Source: Candidatus Poseidoniales archaeon (lineage in GTDB: Archaea; Thermoplasmatota; Poseidoniia; Poseidoniales; Poseidoniaceae). Taken from it: a DNA stretch of 11,738 nucleotides. The translations under genes were made by a program, and so were the position numbers. Under the pieces are notes generated by a model. The model did not search any database, was not told the DNA's origin, and saw only the letters and a program-made list of their open reading frames with translations. How positions within the stretch are numbered: the stretch's first letter is position 1; every line of letters begins with the position of its first letter. Below are positions 1 through 6,372 of the stretch, in pieces. The DNA is taken from NCBI GenBank assembly GCA_003602535.1, contig QQSA01000046.1, positions 1 to 11,738 of the forward strand. The letters run 5' to 3'.

Positions 1-740
1 TAATTTGAATGCATAACCTGGCTTCTTGCTTCAGCGCTACCATTCTTGTAGAGTAGTGGCCCGAGTGCCGTTGTTCCAGAAATAGGAACGATCGTTTTCA
101 GGTGTGTGCTTCCTTGGGCTGCGGCCTCCCATGCGGTTGCTCCTTCGTAGGATTTACCATATATTGCGACATTGCCGTTGCTCCAATTTTGTTGTCCGAG
201 CCACTCAACTGCTGTGTGTATACTCAGCCCCTCTCCATCGCCACGATAATCGAAACAGCCCGTACTATCTTCTGTTGCAAATACTGCCACCTGCGCAAAT
301 GCATAACCGTGAGGGATAAAATTGTCATAGATAAATTCGCCACGGCCACCCCCTACCACGTTTGTTGGAGAGGATTCGTCACCGGGCGACCCGTATGAAA
401 AATACGGGCTTATGACGGCAATGACTGGAACTTGTTCACCATCTACAGTATTCGATGGTAGCCAATATGATAGGTGAACGTTTGCTGAATTGGGGCCCCC
501 TTCCCAAACGCCTGTTGTATCAACCTCAATGGTTGCTTCTTGAACATCTAAAGCGGTATGTGGCCCTTTTTTAAGAACCATTGAATATGTTCCATTCCAT
601 TCCCAATCTAAATATTGGCGATCATTAATATCTGGATAATATGGTGTTTCTTCGTCGATTTCTTCGTTTTCGTTGTTACCAAAGCACCCTGAAAGTGAAG
701 TCAATAGAACAAGTCCTGCAAGAAATACTGCCTTGTCCAT
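1..740 (-). CDS. Secreted lipoprotein, S15/CocE-type alpha/beta hydrolase (3' end outside window)
   Basis: Reading the minus strand from an ATG at 740 gives 246 codons with no stop before the window edge, so the C-terminus is missing. Residues 4-18 are hydrophobic and end in a lipobox, LSGC, with the lipidation cysteine at residue 19. A low-complexity, Asn/Glu-rich linker follows, so the protein should be exported and lipid-anchored outside the membrane. Residues 101-215 fit the core of an X-Pro dipeptidyl-peptidase/CocE hydrolase: the PVIAVISPYFSYG strand and oxyanion region, HGYAFAQVAVFATEDSTG, and the nucleophile elbow GKSYEG with Ser197. The catalytic Asp and His would lie in the missing part. 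Family members cleave Xaa-Pro dipeptides or acyl esters; which applies cannot be told. The gene is divergent from the SDR operon. The class is fairly sure, the substrate is not. Confidence 0.82.
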   Translation of the reverse strand, partial: MDKAVFLAGLVLLTSLSGCFGNNENEEIDEETPYYPDINDRQYLDWEWNGTYSMVLKKGPHTALDVQEATIEVDTTGVWEGGPNSANVHLSYWLPSNTVDGEQVPVIAVISPYFSYGSPGDESSPTNVVGGGRGEFIYDNFIPHGYAFAQVAVFATEDSTGCFDYRGDGEGLSIHTAVEWLGQQNWSNGNVAIYGKSYEGATAWEAAAQGSTHLKTIVPISGTTALGPLLYKNGSAEARSQVMHSN

Positions 741-790
741 GATACGCGGGAGTGGCTATACAGCAAGAATGTGACGACTATCGGTTTTCG

Positions 791-807
791 AATTAATAGA
801 ATTAATT
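791..807. promoter_or_regulatory. AT-only inverted repeat in divergent promoter region
   Basis: AATTAAT-AGA-ATTAATT is a perfect inverted repeat with 7-bp arms and a 3-bp spacer. It lies between the divergent lipoprotein gene (ATG at 740) and the SDR gene (ATG at 871). It could hold TATA elements for both directions, or be a small operator. Because A/T-only arms can arise by chance, the regulatory reading is weak. Confidence 0.3.
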
Positions 808-870
808 TTGTCAAAATACCAAGTTTACAATGATGGATACCATCAAACACGCGCTGCCTATCCCAGTTTC

Positions 871-1836
871 ATGGCGGTTCTAGTAACTGGCTCTTCTGGT
901 TTCATTGGCGCTCATGTCGTCAGGGAGTTGAGTAGTAGAGGATATTCGGTAAGGGCCGGAATGAGAAACCTTGATTACTCCAATATTTTTTCAGATTTAG
1001 ATAATGTTGAATGTGTAAAAATGGATTTGTTTGACGTTGATTCTTTGAGAAAAGCAGTAGAGGGTTGTGACGATGTAATTCACTGTGCTGCGGCACTATA
1101 TGTTGGTGCAAAGGATGTAAAAAAAGAGGTTGTAGATCCTTCGGTTATTGGTGTTCAGAATTTATGCGCTGTAATGGATAATGTGAAGAGGATAATACAC
1201 ACTTCATCTGTGGCAGCTATACGTTCTTCAAAGTATGAAAATGGAAAGATCTTCACTGACCGGGATTGGTGCGAAGATGCGGGTCCAACTTACAACCCAT
1301 ATGGCTTTGCTAAAGCAGAGGCTGAAAGGAATATTCGTAGTTGGGCTGAAGGAAGGGATTTGCGTCTAGTGACTATTCACCCGTCGATTGTCTTCGGACC
1401 AATACTGCATGAAAGACACAAGGATGGATCGATGTCTTATCTGAAGCATTTTGTTAGCGGGCCACCGTTTATTCTAGACATTCACATTAACTTCGTCGAT
1501 GTTCGAGATGTTGCGGCTGCTCATGTTAATGCCTTAGAAATGGGAGAAGATAGAGCGCGCTACATTATCCACAAGAAAGGAATGTGGATGAAAGAAATTG
1601 GGCAATCGCTAACCGATGCGCTTCCAAAAAAATATGCTACTAGGAGGTTGCCTAGGTTATTCGCATATGTTCTAGCGTTTTTCCACCCTAAATTATCGAT
1701 TAAAAGATTGAAAGGAACTCTAGGTATGTACGTCGATTATGATGTCGGAGATTCGTTTGAAACTCTCTCTATTGAAGGTCATGATGTGATTGAAACCCTG
1801 GTAGATTCTGTTAACTCATTACAGGCGCAAGATTGA
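871..1836 (+). CDS. Extended SDR, NAD(P)-dependent epimerase/reductase
   Basis: This 321-residue protein has a Rossmann fold beginning at its first residues: strand VLVTG, then the extended-SDR glycine motif G7xxG10xxG13. It also has the TSS motif at 111-113 and the catalytic pair Tyr144-x-x-x-Lys148 (YGFAK). HPSIVFGP near residue 174 is the conserved PxxVYGP-like strand, and the INFVDVRDVAAAH segment is the conserved core strand of this class. The pattern fits the dihydroflavonol-4-reductase / 3-beta-hydroxysteroid dehydrogenase-like branch more than sugar-nucleotide epimerases, but the substrate is not readable. The frame is open upstream to a TTG at 808. I chose ATG 871 because the dinucleotide-binding strand starts immediately after it and the extra 21 residues look unlike any SDR. 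No clear Shine-Dalgarno precedes it. It leads the operon with pyrF and the small membrane protein. Confidence 0.85.
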   Translation: MAVLVTGSSGFIGAHVVRELSSRGYSVRAGMRNLDYSNIFSDLDNVECVKMDLFDVDSLRKAVEGCDDVIHCAAALYVGAKDVKKEVVDPSVIGVQNLCAVMDNVKRIIHTSSVAAIRSSKYENGKIFTDRDWCEDAGPTYNPYGFAKAEAERNIRSWAEGRDLRLVTIHPSIVFGPILHERHKDGSMSYLKHFVSGPPFILDIHINFVDVRDVAAAHVNALEMGEDRARYIIHKKGMWMKEIGQSLTDALPKKYATRRLPRLFAYVLAFFHPKLSIKRLKGTLGMYVDYDVGDSFETLSIEGHDVIETLVDSVNSLQAQD

Positions 1837-1859
1837 CACATGTGCTAACATTCCCCTTG

Positions 1860-2654
1860 ATGATGGCGAACGAGTTCTGGGGAGAGCGTTGGGATAATTC
1901 AACCTCTGATATTGCTCGCAAATATATGGAAGTTGCATCACGAAAGAAAACTCTGGTGTGCTTAGCAGCAGATAGGAGAACTATGTCGGGTTTGTTTGAA
2001 TTGATAGATTCTGTCGGCCCGTATCTTGCTGCACTAAAGACTCATGTCGACCTGATCGATGATTGGACTCCGGAGAGTTGGTCTGAATTTTGCAAGAAGG
2101 CTCATGATGCTGATTTGCTAATTTTCGAGGATAGGAAGTTTGCCGATATTGGGAAGATAAGTAGAGATCAAATGGCTGGAGTGTATGATATTCGTAGTTG
2201 GAGTGATTTAGTCACTGCTCACTTGATTAGTGGCCCCGATATTGTAGATGGTTTGCAAGCCGGGTGGAGGGATGTTGGAAGAAGTGGTGGGGTTCTATTG
2301 CTCGCCCAGATGTCAAGTCGTGGTAATCTTCTGAACCCCGATTACACTGACGAAGTGGTTTCGAAGGGTCGTAATCACCCCGGTGTGTTTGGTTTTATTG
2401 GAAATGGATCTAGGCCTGATGAATTAGCAGAATTACGTTCAAAGGTTGGTAATGAAAAGATGATTTGGACACCTGGTGTCAATTTGACTGTTGGCGATGG
2501 GGAAATGGGACAACGATATGGCGATCCGAGAGATGCAGTTCTTGCCGGTTCGGATTGTATTATTGTAGGCAGCGGAATACACCGCTCAGAAAACCCTGAA
2601 GATTCTGCTAAAGCCTATGCGGCAGCGTCGTGGAATGCTTTACTTGAGAGATGA
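1860..2654 (+). CDS. pyrF: Orotidine-5'-phosphate decarboxylase, eukaryotic (URA3) type
   Basis: The product decarboxylates OMP to UMP, the last step of de novo pyrimidine synthesis in the cytoplasm. The charged catalytic network is intact: Lys60 in KTHVD, then Asp91, Lys93 and Asp96 in FEDRKFADIGK. GVLLLAQMSSRGNL (144-157), VFGFIGNGS, TPGVNLTVGDGEMGQRYGDPRDAV (204-227) and CIIVGSGI (233-240) are the phosphate- and base-binding loops. These blocks look like yeast Ura3 and the C-terminal domain of animal UMP synthase rather than the short archaeal/bacterial PyrF. The length, 264 residues, is close to Ura3. A TTG at 1833 overlapping the SDR stop (TTGA) would add nine residues, and ATG 1863 is one codon later. 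I prefer an ATG at 1860/1863, but no Shine-Dalgarno decides it. Position just after the SDR gene implies co-transcription. Confidence 0.93.
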   Translation: MMANEFWGERWDNSTSDIARKYMEVASRKKTLVCLAADRRTMSGLFELIDSVGPYLAALKTHVDLIDDWTPESWSEFCKKAHDADLLIFEDRKFADIGKISRDQMAGVYDIRSWSDLVTAHLISGPDIVDGLQAGWRDVGRSGGVLLLAQMSSRGNLLNPDYTDEVVSKGRNHPGVFGFIGNGSRPDELAELRSKVGNEKMIWTPGVNLTVGDGEMGQRYGDPRDAVLAGSDCIIVGSGIHRSENPEDSAKAYAAASWNALLER

Positions 2655-3007
2655 TTATGAGTTCTGTTGTATCGATTGCTATTGGGATTTTGATGGGTTT
2701 TGCCGTCGGAGCTTTTGTTTGGTATGTCTGGTATGCTAACCATAAGCTTGATTCTCGACTTTCCGAGGGAGATATCACATTGTTAGCATCTCCGAATTAC
2801 AAAATTTCGGAAGTGATTCGTGCACCGATGGGTAGTCGTGTAGACAAGGTTGCACCTATGATGATGATGCCACAAAACATGGGAGGTTATGTTCGACAGA
2901 TGTTACCTGATGGAAGAGTTATCTTGGCCCCAGTAGCTATGTCTCCACAAATAGTCACACCAGTCCAGCATGCCATGCATAATACCCAGCAGCCCCCAGA
3001 GCAGTGA
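2651..3007 (+). CDS. Small single-pass membrane protein, methionine-rich tail
   Basis: I do not recognise this 118-residue protein. The start ATGA overlaps the pyrF stop by four bases, which suggests translational coupling; a second ATG at 2657 is possible. Residues 5-28 form one hydrophobic helix ending in WYVWY. The rest is a soluble tail with many methionines (60, 70-73, 77, 84, 97, 109), a segment VRQMLPDGRVILAPVAM, and a Gln/Pro-rich end. There are no cysteines and no enzymatic motif. Orientation is uncertain: without basic residues before the helix and with His-Lys and Arg just after it, an N-out, C-in topology is more likely. The last 53 bases overlap the 3' end of the convergent receiver-domain gene. 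Confidence 0.7.
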   Translation: MIMSSVVSIAIGILMGFAVGAFVWYVWYANHKLDSRLSEGDITLLASPNYKISEVIRAPMGSRVDKVAPMMMMPQNMGGYVRQMLPDGRVILAPVAMSPQIVTPVQHAMHNTQQPPEQ

Positions 3008-3611
3008 ATAGAATCAATACGATCATCAGACGCTTTGCTTTACTCGATTTCTTAGTTCTGGCCGGTTTAGCGGTTTTTGCAGGCTTTGCAGGAGTTGATA
3101 TTACTGGGAGAGTTGGGAGTTCGGGTAAGGCTGTAATTGGCTCGTCTTCTTCCACTTCTATCATTTCTTCAACTGGGTGAATATTGTCTAAATCCTCTAG
3201 GCCAGGAGCTTCGGGGATTGGCCCTAGTACTAAGTGCCAAATTGACTCGATTGAGGACGCAGTTATTGGTTTCTCAACCCAGCCTATTGCTCCGGCAGAA
3301 TGTGTTGCATCCTGAGCTAATTGTGCTTGACGTTTGGGTGCTGAAAATAATATTCGGCAATCTTGGCCGTGTTCCCTCATCTCTAAAGCGGCCAAATGGC
3401 CATCCATGGATGGGATGTCGAGTGCTAAAACTACTAACTCAGGATCTAGTCTGATATACTCATCAACTGCTTTATCTCCATCTTCACAAGTAACTACATT
3501 GAATTCCCTTTGACGGAAAATTGTAGTAAGTCTGTGTAAGGACATTTGATTGTTGTCAACAATAAGCACAGTTGGCGCTTCATCGTCTTCGACATCGGTA
3601 ACTCGGACCAT
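2955..3611 (-). CDS. Receiver-domain (REC) protein with C-terminal membrane anchor
   Basis: Residues 13-130 form a CheY-like receiver domain. TVLIVDN gives the acidic pocket (Asp19; the usual second acidic residue is Asn20), VVLALDIPSMDG carries the expected phospho-acceptor Asp65, ILFSAP places Ser90 at the switch Ser/Thr position, and GWVEKP contains the conserved Lys114-Pro115. No DNA-binding output domain follows. Instead there is an acidic and proline-rich linker (131-172), a Lys/Ala/Pro-rich basic stretch (175-194) and one hydrophobic helix near 195-213 at the C-terminus. The protein is therefore probably tail-anchored with the receiver in the cytoplasm. No histidine kinase is visible in the window. 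It lies 62 bases after the DUF1844 gene on the same strand, so it may be the last gene of the LX-pfdA-ftsY transcript, or have its own promoter. The start is ATG 3611. Confidence 0.85.
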   Translation of the reverse strand: MVRVTDVEDDEAPTVLIVDNNQMSLHRLTTIFRQREFNVVTCEDGDKAVDEYIRLDPELVVLALDIPSMDGHLAALEMREHGQDCRILFSAPKRQAQLAQDATHSAGAIGWVEKPITASSIESIWHLVLGPIPEAPGLEDLDNIHPVEEMIEVEEDEPITALPELPTLPVISTPAKPAKTAKPARTKKSSKAKRLMIVLILFTALGAAGYYAWHAGLV

Positions 3612-3673
3612 GCTAACAGGTGTGTGAGAGACTTCCTACTCATGAATCAACCGCATAAAATCGGCTGTTGGAG

Positions 3674-4045
3674 TCATTCTTCTTCATCGGCGATGATTTC
3701 CGAAGGGCCATCTTTAGGATTTGTGAAGGTTTCTCTTATTGCTTCTGATTCGGCAACTTGGTTTTCCAACTCCCGTTGCCTTGCCGGCGCCTTTACGAAT
3801 TGTAGTTGGAGTTCAGATATAATCCCGTTAAGCATTGTGCTTTCTTTCGGAGTAAGGTTGCCAGCCATTTTTGCTTTCATCATAGAAAGTGTATCTATTG
3901 CTGCCTTTGTTTCTCCTAAATTGTAGTGCACTTTACCTTCAGTGTCCTGAAGCATTCCCATGTGCATCATAGCACTTCTTTGCAGCATATGCACTAGTTG
4001 GAATAAATGAGCGCTGTCTTCATCGTCAAAAAATTCCCCTGGCAT
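3674..4045 (-). CDS. DUF1844-like protein
   Basis: This 123-residue, soluble, mainly helical protein matches the DUF1844 pattern from memory: a helix with many methionines (15-32), a short DTEGKVHYNLGETKAAIDTLSMM segment, KMAGNLTPKE, and a final helix MLNGIISELQLQFVK up to residue 85. A charged, Glu-rich tail follows and ends in DEEE. The function of the family is unknown. It starts at ATG 4043-4045, nine bases after the ftsY stop, with the Shine-Dalgarno GAGGTGA overlapping that stop, so it is surely translated from the ftsY message. The position suggests a role around membrane targeting, but that is inference only. Confidence 0.72.
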   Translation of the reverse strand: MPGEFFDDEDSAHLFQLVHMLQRSAMMHMGMLQDTEGKVHYNLGETKAAIDTLSMMKAKMAGNLTPKESTMLNGIISELQLQFVKAPARQRELENQVAESEAIRETFTNPKDGPSEIIADEEE

Positions 4046-4049
4046 AAAA

Positions 4050-4056
4050 TCACCTC
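4050..4056 (-). promoter_or_regulatory. Shine-Dalgarno GAGGTGA of the DUF1844 gene
   Basis: GAGGTGA sits four bases before the ATG at 4045 and overlaps the ftsY TGA stop. The stretch GGTGATTTTATG is identical, base for base, to the one before ftsY. Confidence 0.75.
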
Positions 4057-5446
4057 ACTCGAATAATTGTTGTAACAGCCAATCGGGATCGAATTGAATC
4101 AAATCATCATATTCTTGTCCAACTCCACACAAAACAATCGGCCTCCCAGTTACATGAGCGATCGATAGTCCTGCTCCTCCTTTTGCATCGGTGTCTAATT
4201 TTGTCAAAACCGCGCCATCGAATTTTAGCATCTCTTGGAAATTTCTAGCCTGATCAACCGCATCGTTTCCAGCTAATGCATCGCCTACAAAGAGAGTGAG
4301 GTGTGGGTTTGCAACCCTCCTAACTTTCTCCAATTCTGCCATTAAATTTGATTTGTTTTGCATCCTACCTGCGGTATCAACTAGAACCACGTCGATTCCT
4401 TTTGCCTTTGCAGATTCTACTGCATCCCTCGCTATTGCGGCAGAATCTCCGCCTCTTTGTGAAGAAATACAACGGATATCGAGTTTCTTACAATGAGATT
4501 CTAGTTGCTCAATAGCTCCGGCTCTAAATGTGTCTCCGGCTGCAGCGATAACAGAAAGCCCCCTCTTCTGTAACAAGTGGGCAATCTTAGCCACGGTTGT
4601 TGTCTTACCCGTGCCATTAACTCCTACGAACATAATTACAACGGGCGTGTCTTTCTTATCCACAAAGCTGTGGATGCTTTTGTAAAAATCCCAATATCCT
4701 GCATTCAATATACCCCTCAGTGCTCTCTTTAAGCTAGCTTCTAGAACTTTAGAAAGGTCTGCGCCTTTTCGAAGACGTTGTCCTATCAGATTATTTCTTA
4801 ATGCATTCATAACTGCTGAAACTGCATCTGAGGAGATGTCTGACTCAAGCATAATCCATTCTAACTCTTCCATTAGATTATTCAAAGCAGGGCTTTCTTT
4901 GATTACTCGGCCCCCGGATTCGACAACTCCTCCTCCAAGGTCGATGGTTATTCCATTGTCTTCTATCGCACCTTTTCCGCCGGTGGGGGCGGCCTTTACT
5001 TCGACTAATTGGCGCCCAGTTGTAGTCCTCATCATATGAAGATCAACTTTCGAGCCTGCCAACCTTGCAACCTCTTTTCCACCCCTTTTCTTACGTTCTT
5101 TAGCGTCTGCCTTTTTCTTTTTATTTTCTTTTTTAGCGTTTTTAGCGAGGATCTTTTTCTCCCTACGAGTAAGTTTTGTTGGAAGTGTGTAGGTTTCATC
5201 TTCGTCCCATTCATCCCATTCATCGTCTTGTGTGTCGGGGAGTTGTAATTCCTCGTCTTCATCGAATTCTTCCCAATCTTCCTCAGGCTCTTCCTCAGGC
5301 TCTTCCTGGATTGGTGAAATCGATTTTTGTTGATAATCGATTGCAGCGAGTGCTTCTTCGGATCCTTCTTCGGCCGATAGTGAATCGGTGTCTGCTTCGG
5401 CGGCGGCGTCTTGCACCTTTTTCCGGAATTTATCGAATAGCCCCAT
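4055..5446 (-). CDS. ftsY: Signal recognition particle receptor FtsY
   Basis: FtsY is the SRP receptor GTPase that docks ribosome-nascent chain-SRP complexes at the membrane. The 463-residue protein has a complete NG domain: N domain helices about 185-260, P-loop GVNGTGKT (275-282), GDTFRAGA (304-311), DTAGR (357-361), TKLD (415-418) and the closing GVGQEYDDL motif (441-449). The N-terminal third is an unusually long A-region. It opens with an amphipathic start (GLFDKFRKKVQ) that could touch lipid, has a very acidic stretch at 47-85 (repeats of EEPE and DEWDEW), and then a lysine-rich stretch at 91-124. Many archaeal FtsY proteins are much shorter there. The start ATG at 5446 has the Shine-Dalgarno AGGTGA, which overlaps the pfdA stop. 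Its place after LX and prefoldin alpha is the conserved archaeal order. Confidence 0.97.
   Translation of the reverse strand: MGLFDKFRKKVQDAAAEADTDSLSAEEGSEEALAAIDYQQKSISPIQEEPEEEPEEDWEEFDEDEELQLPDTQDDEWDEWDEDETYTLPTKLTRREKKILAKNAKKENKKKKADAKERKKRGGKEVARLAGSKVDLHMMRTTTGRQLVEVKAAPTGGKGAIEDNGITIDLGGGVVESGGRVIKESPALNNLMEELEWIMLESDISSDAVSAVMNALRNNLIGQRLRKGADLSKVLEASLKRALRGILNAGYWDFYKSIHSFVDKKDTPVVIMFVGVNGTGKTTTVAKIAHLLQKRGLSVIAAAGDTFRAGAIEQLESHCKKLDIRCISSQRGGDSAAIARDAVESAKAKGIDVVLVDTAGRMQNKSNLMAELEKVRRVANPHLTLFVGDALAGNDAVDQARNFQEMLKFDGAVLTKLDTDAKGGAGLSIAHVTGRPIVLCGVGQEYDDLIQFDPDWLLQQLFE
5278..5309. repeat. Short tandem repeat in the acidic region of ftsY
   Basis: A 12-base unit, TCTTCCTCAGGC on the plus strand, occurs twice in a row, followed by a partial third copy (TCTTCCT). 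It encodes the EEPEEEPEE part of the FtsY acidic region. It probably arose by slippage and keeps the frame. Confidence 0.6.
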
Positions 5447-5450
5447 AAAA

Positions 5451-5456
5451 TCACCT
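5451..5456 (-). promoter_or_regulatory. Shine-Dalgarno AGGTGA of ftsY
   Basis: AGGTGA lies four bases before the ftsY ATG and overlaps the TAG stop of pfdA. It is complementary to the expected archaeal 16S rRNA 3' end. Confidence 0.75.
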
Positions 5457-5955
5457 AATCGTCAAGAGTTAGTTCGCTGCCTAAGCCTCTTCTCCTTCTA
5501 CGAGGAGGGGTTTCCGAAACTGGTTGGGTTTTTTCTTCTGGCTCTTCTTTTTTCTCTGCCATTTCTTTGGCTGCGGTTTCGAATGATTTTGCCAACTCTT
5601 CTATTCGTTGAGTTAGCATCGCTGCGTCTGCTTCAAATTGTGATTTTAATTCTGTTAGGTCATCAAGGCGTTTAGATACTAATTCTTCGGCGTCTTCAGG
5701 TTTTCTTTCTCCATAAACGCCGCTCCCTAAATCTACAATCGTAGTTACATCTTTAGGGATTGGAACCATTACTCCTGCACCAAGTGGGATGTGGCCACTC
5801 AATCCATTGGAAAGGGCGTTGAGTGCTTGCTTTGTATCATCGTGTTCAAGTTGAACGGCTTCGATCCTTTCTATCTGTGATTGGAGTTCTTCCAATCTTT
5901 GACGATTCATATCAACAAGGCGTGCCATTCTTTGAAGTTCGTTTGAATCAACCAT
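5455..5955 (-). CDS. pfdA: Prefoldin subunit alpha
   Basis: Prefoldin alpha forms, with beta subunits, the hexameric jellyfish-shaped chaperone that hands unfolded proteins to the thermosome. The 166-residue protein shows the family layout: an N-terminal coiled-coil helix (3-50), the central beta-hairpin region with the HIPLGAGVMVPIPKDVTTIVDLGSGVYGE signature (55-83), and a second coiled-coil helix (85-135). A charged tail with PPRRRRRG (150-157) extends beyond the usual end. The frame is open to a GTG at 5964, but ATG 5955 is the better start because AGGTGA lies five bases upstream of it. The gene is between LX and ftsY, as in many archaea. Confidence 0.93.
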   Translation of the reverse strand: MVDSNELQRMARLVDMNRQRLEELQSQIERIEAVQLEHDDTKQALNALSNGLSGHIPLGAGVMVPIPKDVTTIVDLGSGVYGERKPEDAEELVSKRLDDLTELKSQFEADAAMLTQRIEELAKSFETAAKEMAEKKEEPEEKTQPVSETPPRRRRRGLGSELTLDD

Positions 5956-5960
5956 GGCCC

Positions 5961-5966
5961 TCACCT
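5961..5966 (-). promoter_or_regulatory. Shine-Dalgarno AGGTGA that fixes the pfdA start
   Basis: AGGTGA is followed by GGGCC and then ATG at 5955. The alternative GTG at 5964 would start inside this site, so the ATG is preferred. Confidence 0.7.
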
Positions 5967-6010
5967 AATGGGAGAAGCATCTCCATCAAGAACCCGACGA
6001 TTGTCGGCGT

Positions 6011-6283
6011 TCATTCTTCCTCTGCTACAGGTGCGATTGTGCCGCCTGCTGCAGCGATGTCTTCGCGGAAGGCATCCAGGATTCGAGGTTCTGTGGATGT
6101 TCGTGGATCTATCTTAGATACTGATTCGATGCTGATTGAGCGGCGGTTTGCCTTGTGGCGAGAGCCTATAATCGAGTAGCAGCGGTGTTCTGCGTCATCT
6201 GCAGATGATGCTACAAGGTCGAGGCTGAACTTCTGTCGTTGGCTACCAAATGGTGCTGTGCCGGATACTCGGAAGGCTTGCAT
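6011..6283 (-). CDS. rpl18a: Large-subunit ribosomal protein L18Ae/LX
   Basis: This 90-residue protein carries the LX/L18Ae signature: an N-terminal FRVSGTAPFGSQRQKFSLDL strand pair, then a helix (26-34) leading to YSIIGSRHKANRRSISIESV (37-56). It is a component of the archaeal 50S subunit. The Ala/Glu-rich C-terminal tail (67-90, ending EEE) extends past the conserved core. It is the first gene of the block that continues with pfdA and ftsY; 55 bases separate its stop from the pfdA start. The start ATG at 6283 is followed directly by the conserved domain. Confidence 0.93.
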   Translation of the reverse strand: MQAFRVSGTAPFGSQRQKFSLDLVASSADDAEHRCYSIIGSRHKANRRSISIESVSKIDPRTSTEPRILDAFREDIAAAGGTIAPVAEEE

Positions 6284-6303
6284 ATTTCGGCCGACCTGTA
6301 AAT

Positions 6304-6313
6304 CTCTCTTAAA
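6304..6313 (-). promoter_or_regulatory. Candidate TATA box of the LX-pfdA-ftsY operon
   Basis: TTTAAGAGAG on the minus strand begins 30 bases before the LX ATG. That spacing would put transcription start within a few bases of the start codon, giving a leaderless or nearly leaderless message, which is common in archaea. The match is to a loose TATA pattern only. Confidence 0.4.
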
Positions 6314-6372
6314 CGCGCTGGCGCGAAGCCGGTGGTGTGAAAGTTCAATCGTGATGTGTTTTTAGAGAGTTT

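Noticed and set aside
102..398. Open frames on the plus strand
   Set aside because: They lie antisense to the lipoprotein hydrolase frame, which has a lipobox and a serine-hydrolase elbow; the plus-strand products are Cys-rich nonsense with no family signal.
808..870. TTG start extending the SDR protein by 21 residues
   Set aside because: The extension does not look like SDR sequence, the Rossmann strand begins right after ATG 871, and the TTG abuts the AT-rich putative promoter.
3137..3926. Plus-strand open frames opposite the receiver and DUF1844 genes
   Set aside because: The minus-strand products have clear domain signatures and ribosome binding sites; the plus-strand ones have neither.
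5009..5675. Overlapping open frames on both strands across the ftsY/pfdA junction
   Set aside because: They are shadows of the acidic and lysine-rich low-complexity coding of ftsY and of pfdA, with biased composition and no motifs.
6314..6325. CGCGC-TG-GCGCG inverted repeat upstream of the LX gene
   Set aside because: Arms are only 5 bp of alternating CG and sit next to the putative TATA box. It could be an operator, but nothing beyond symmetry supports it.
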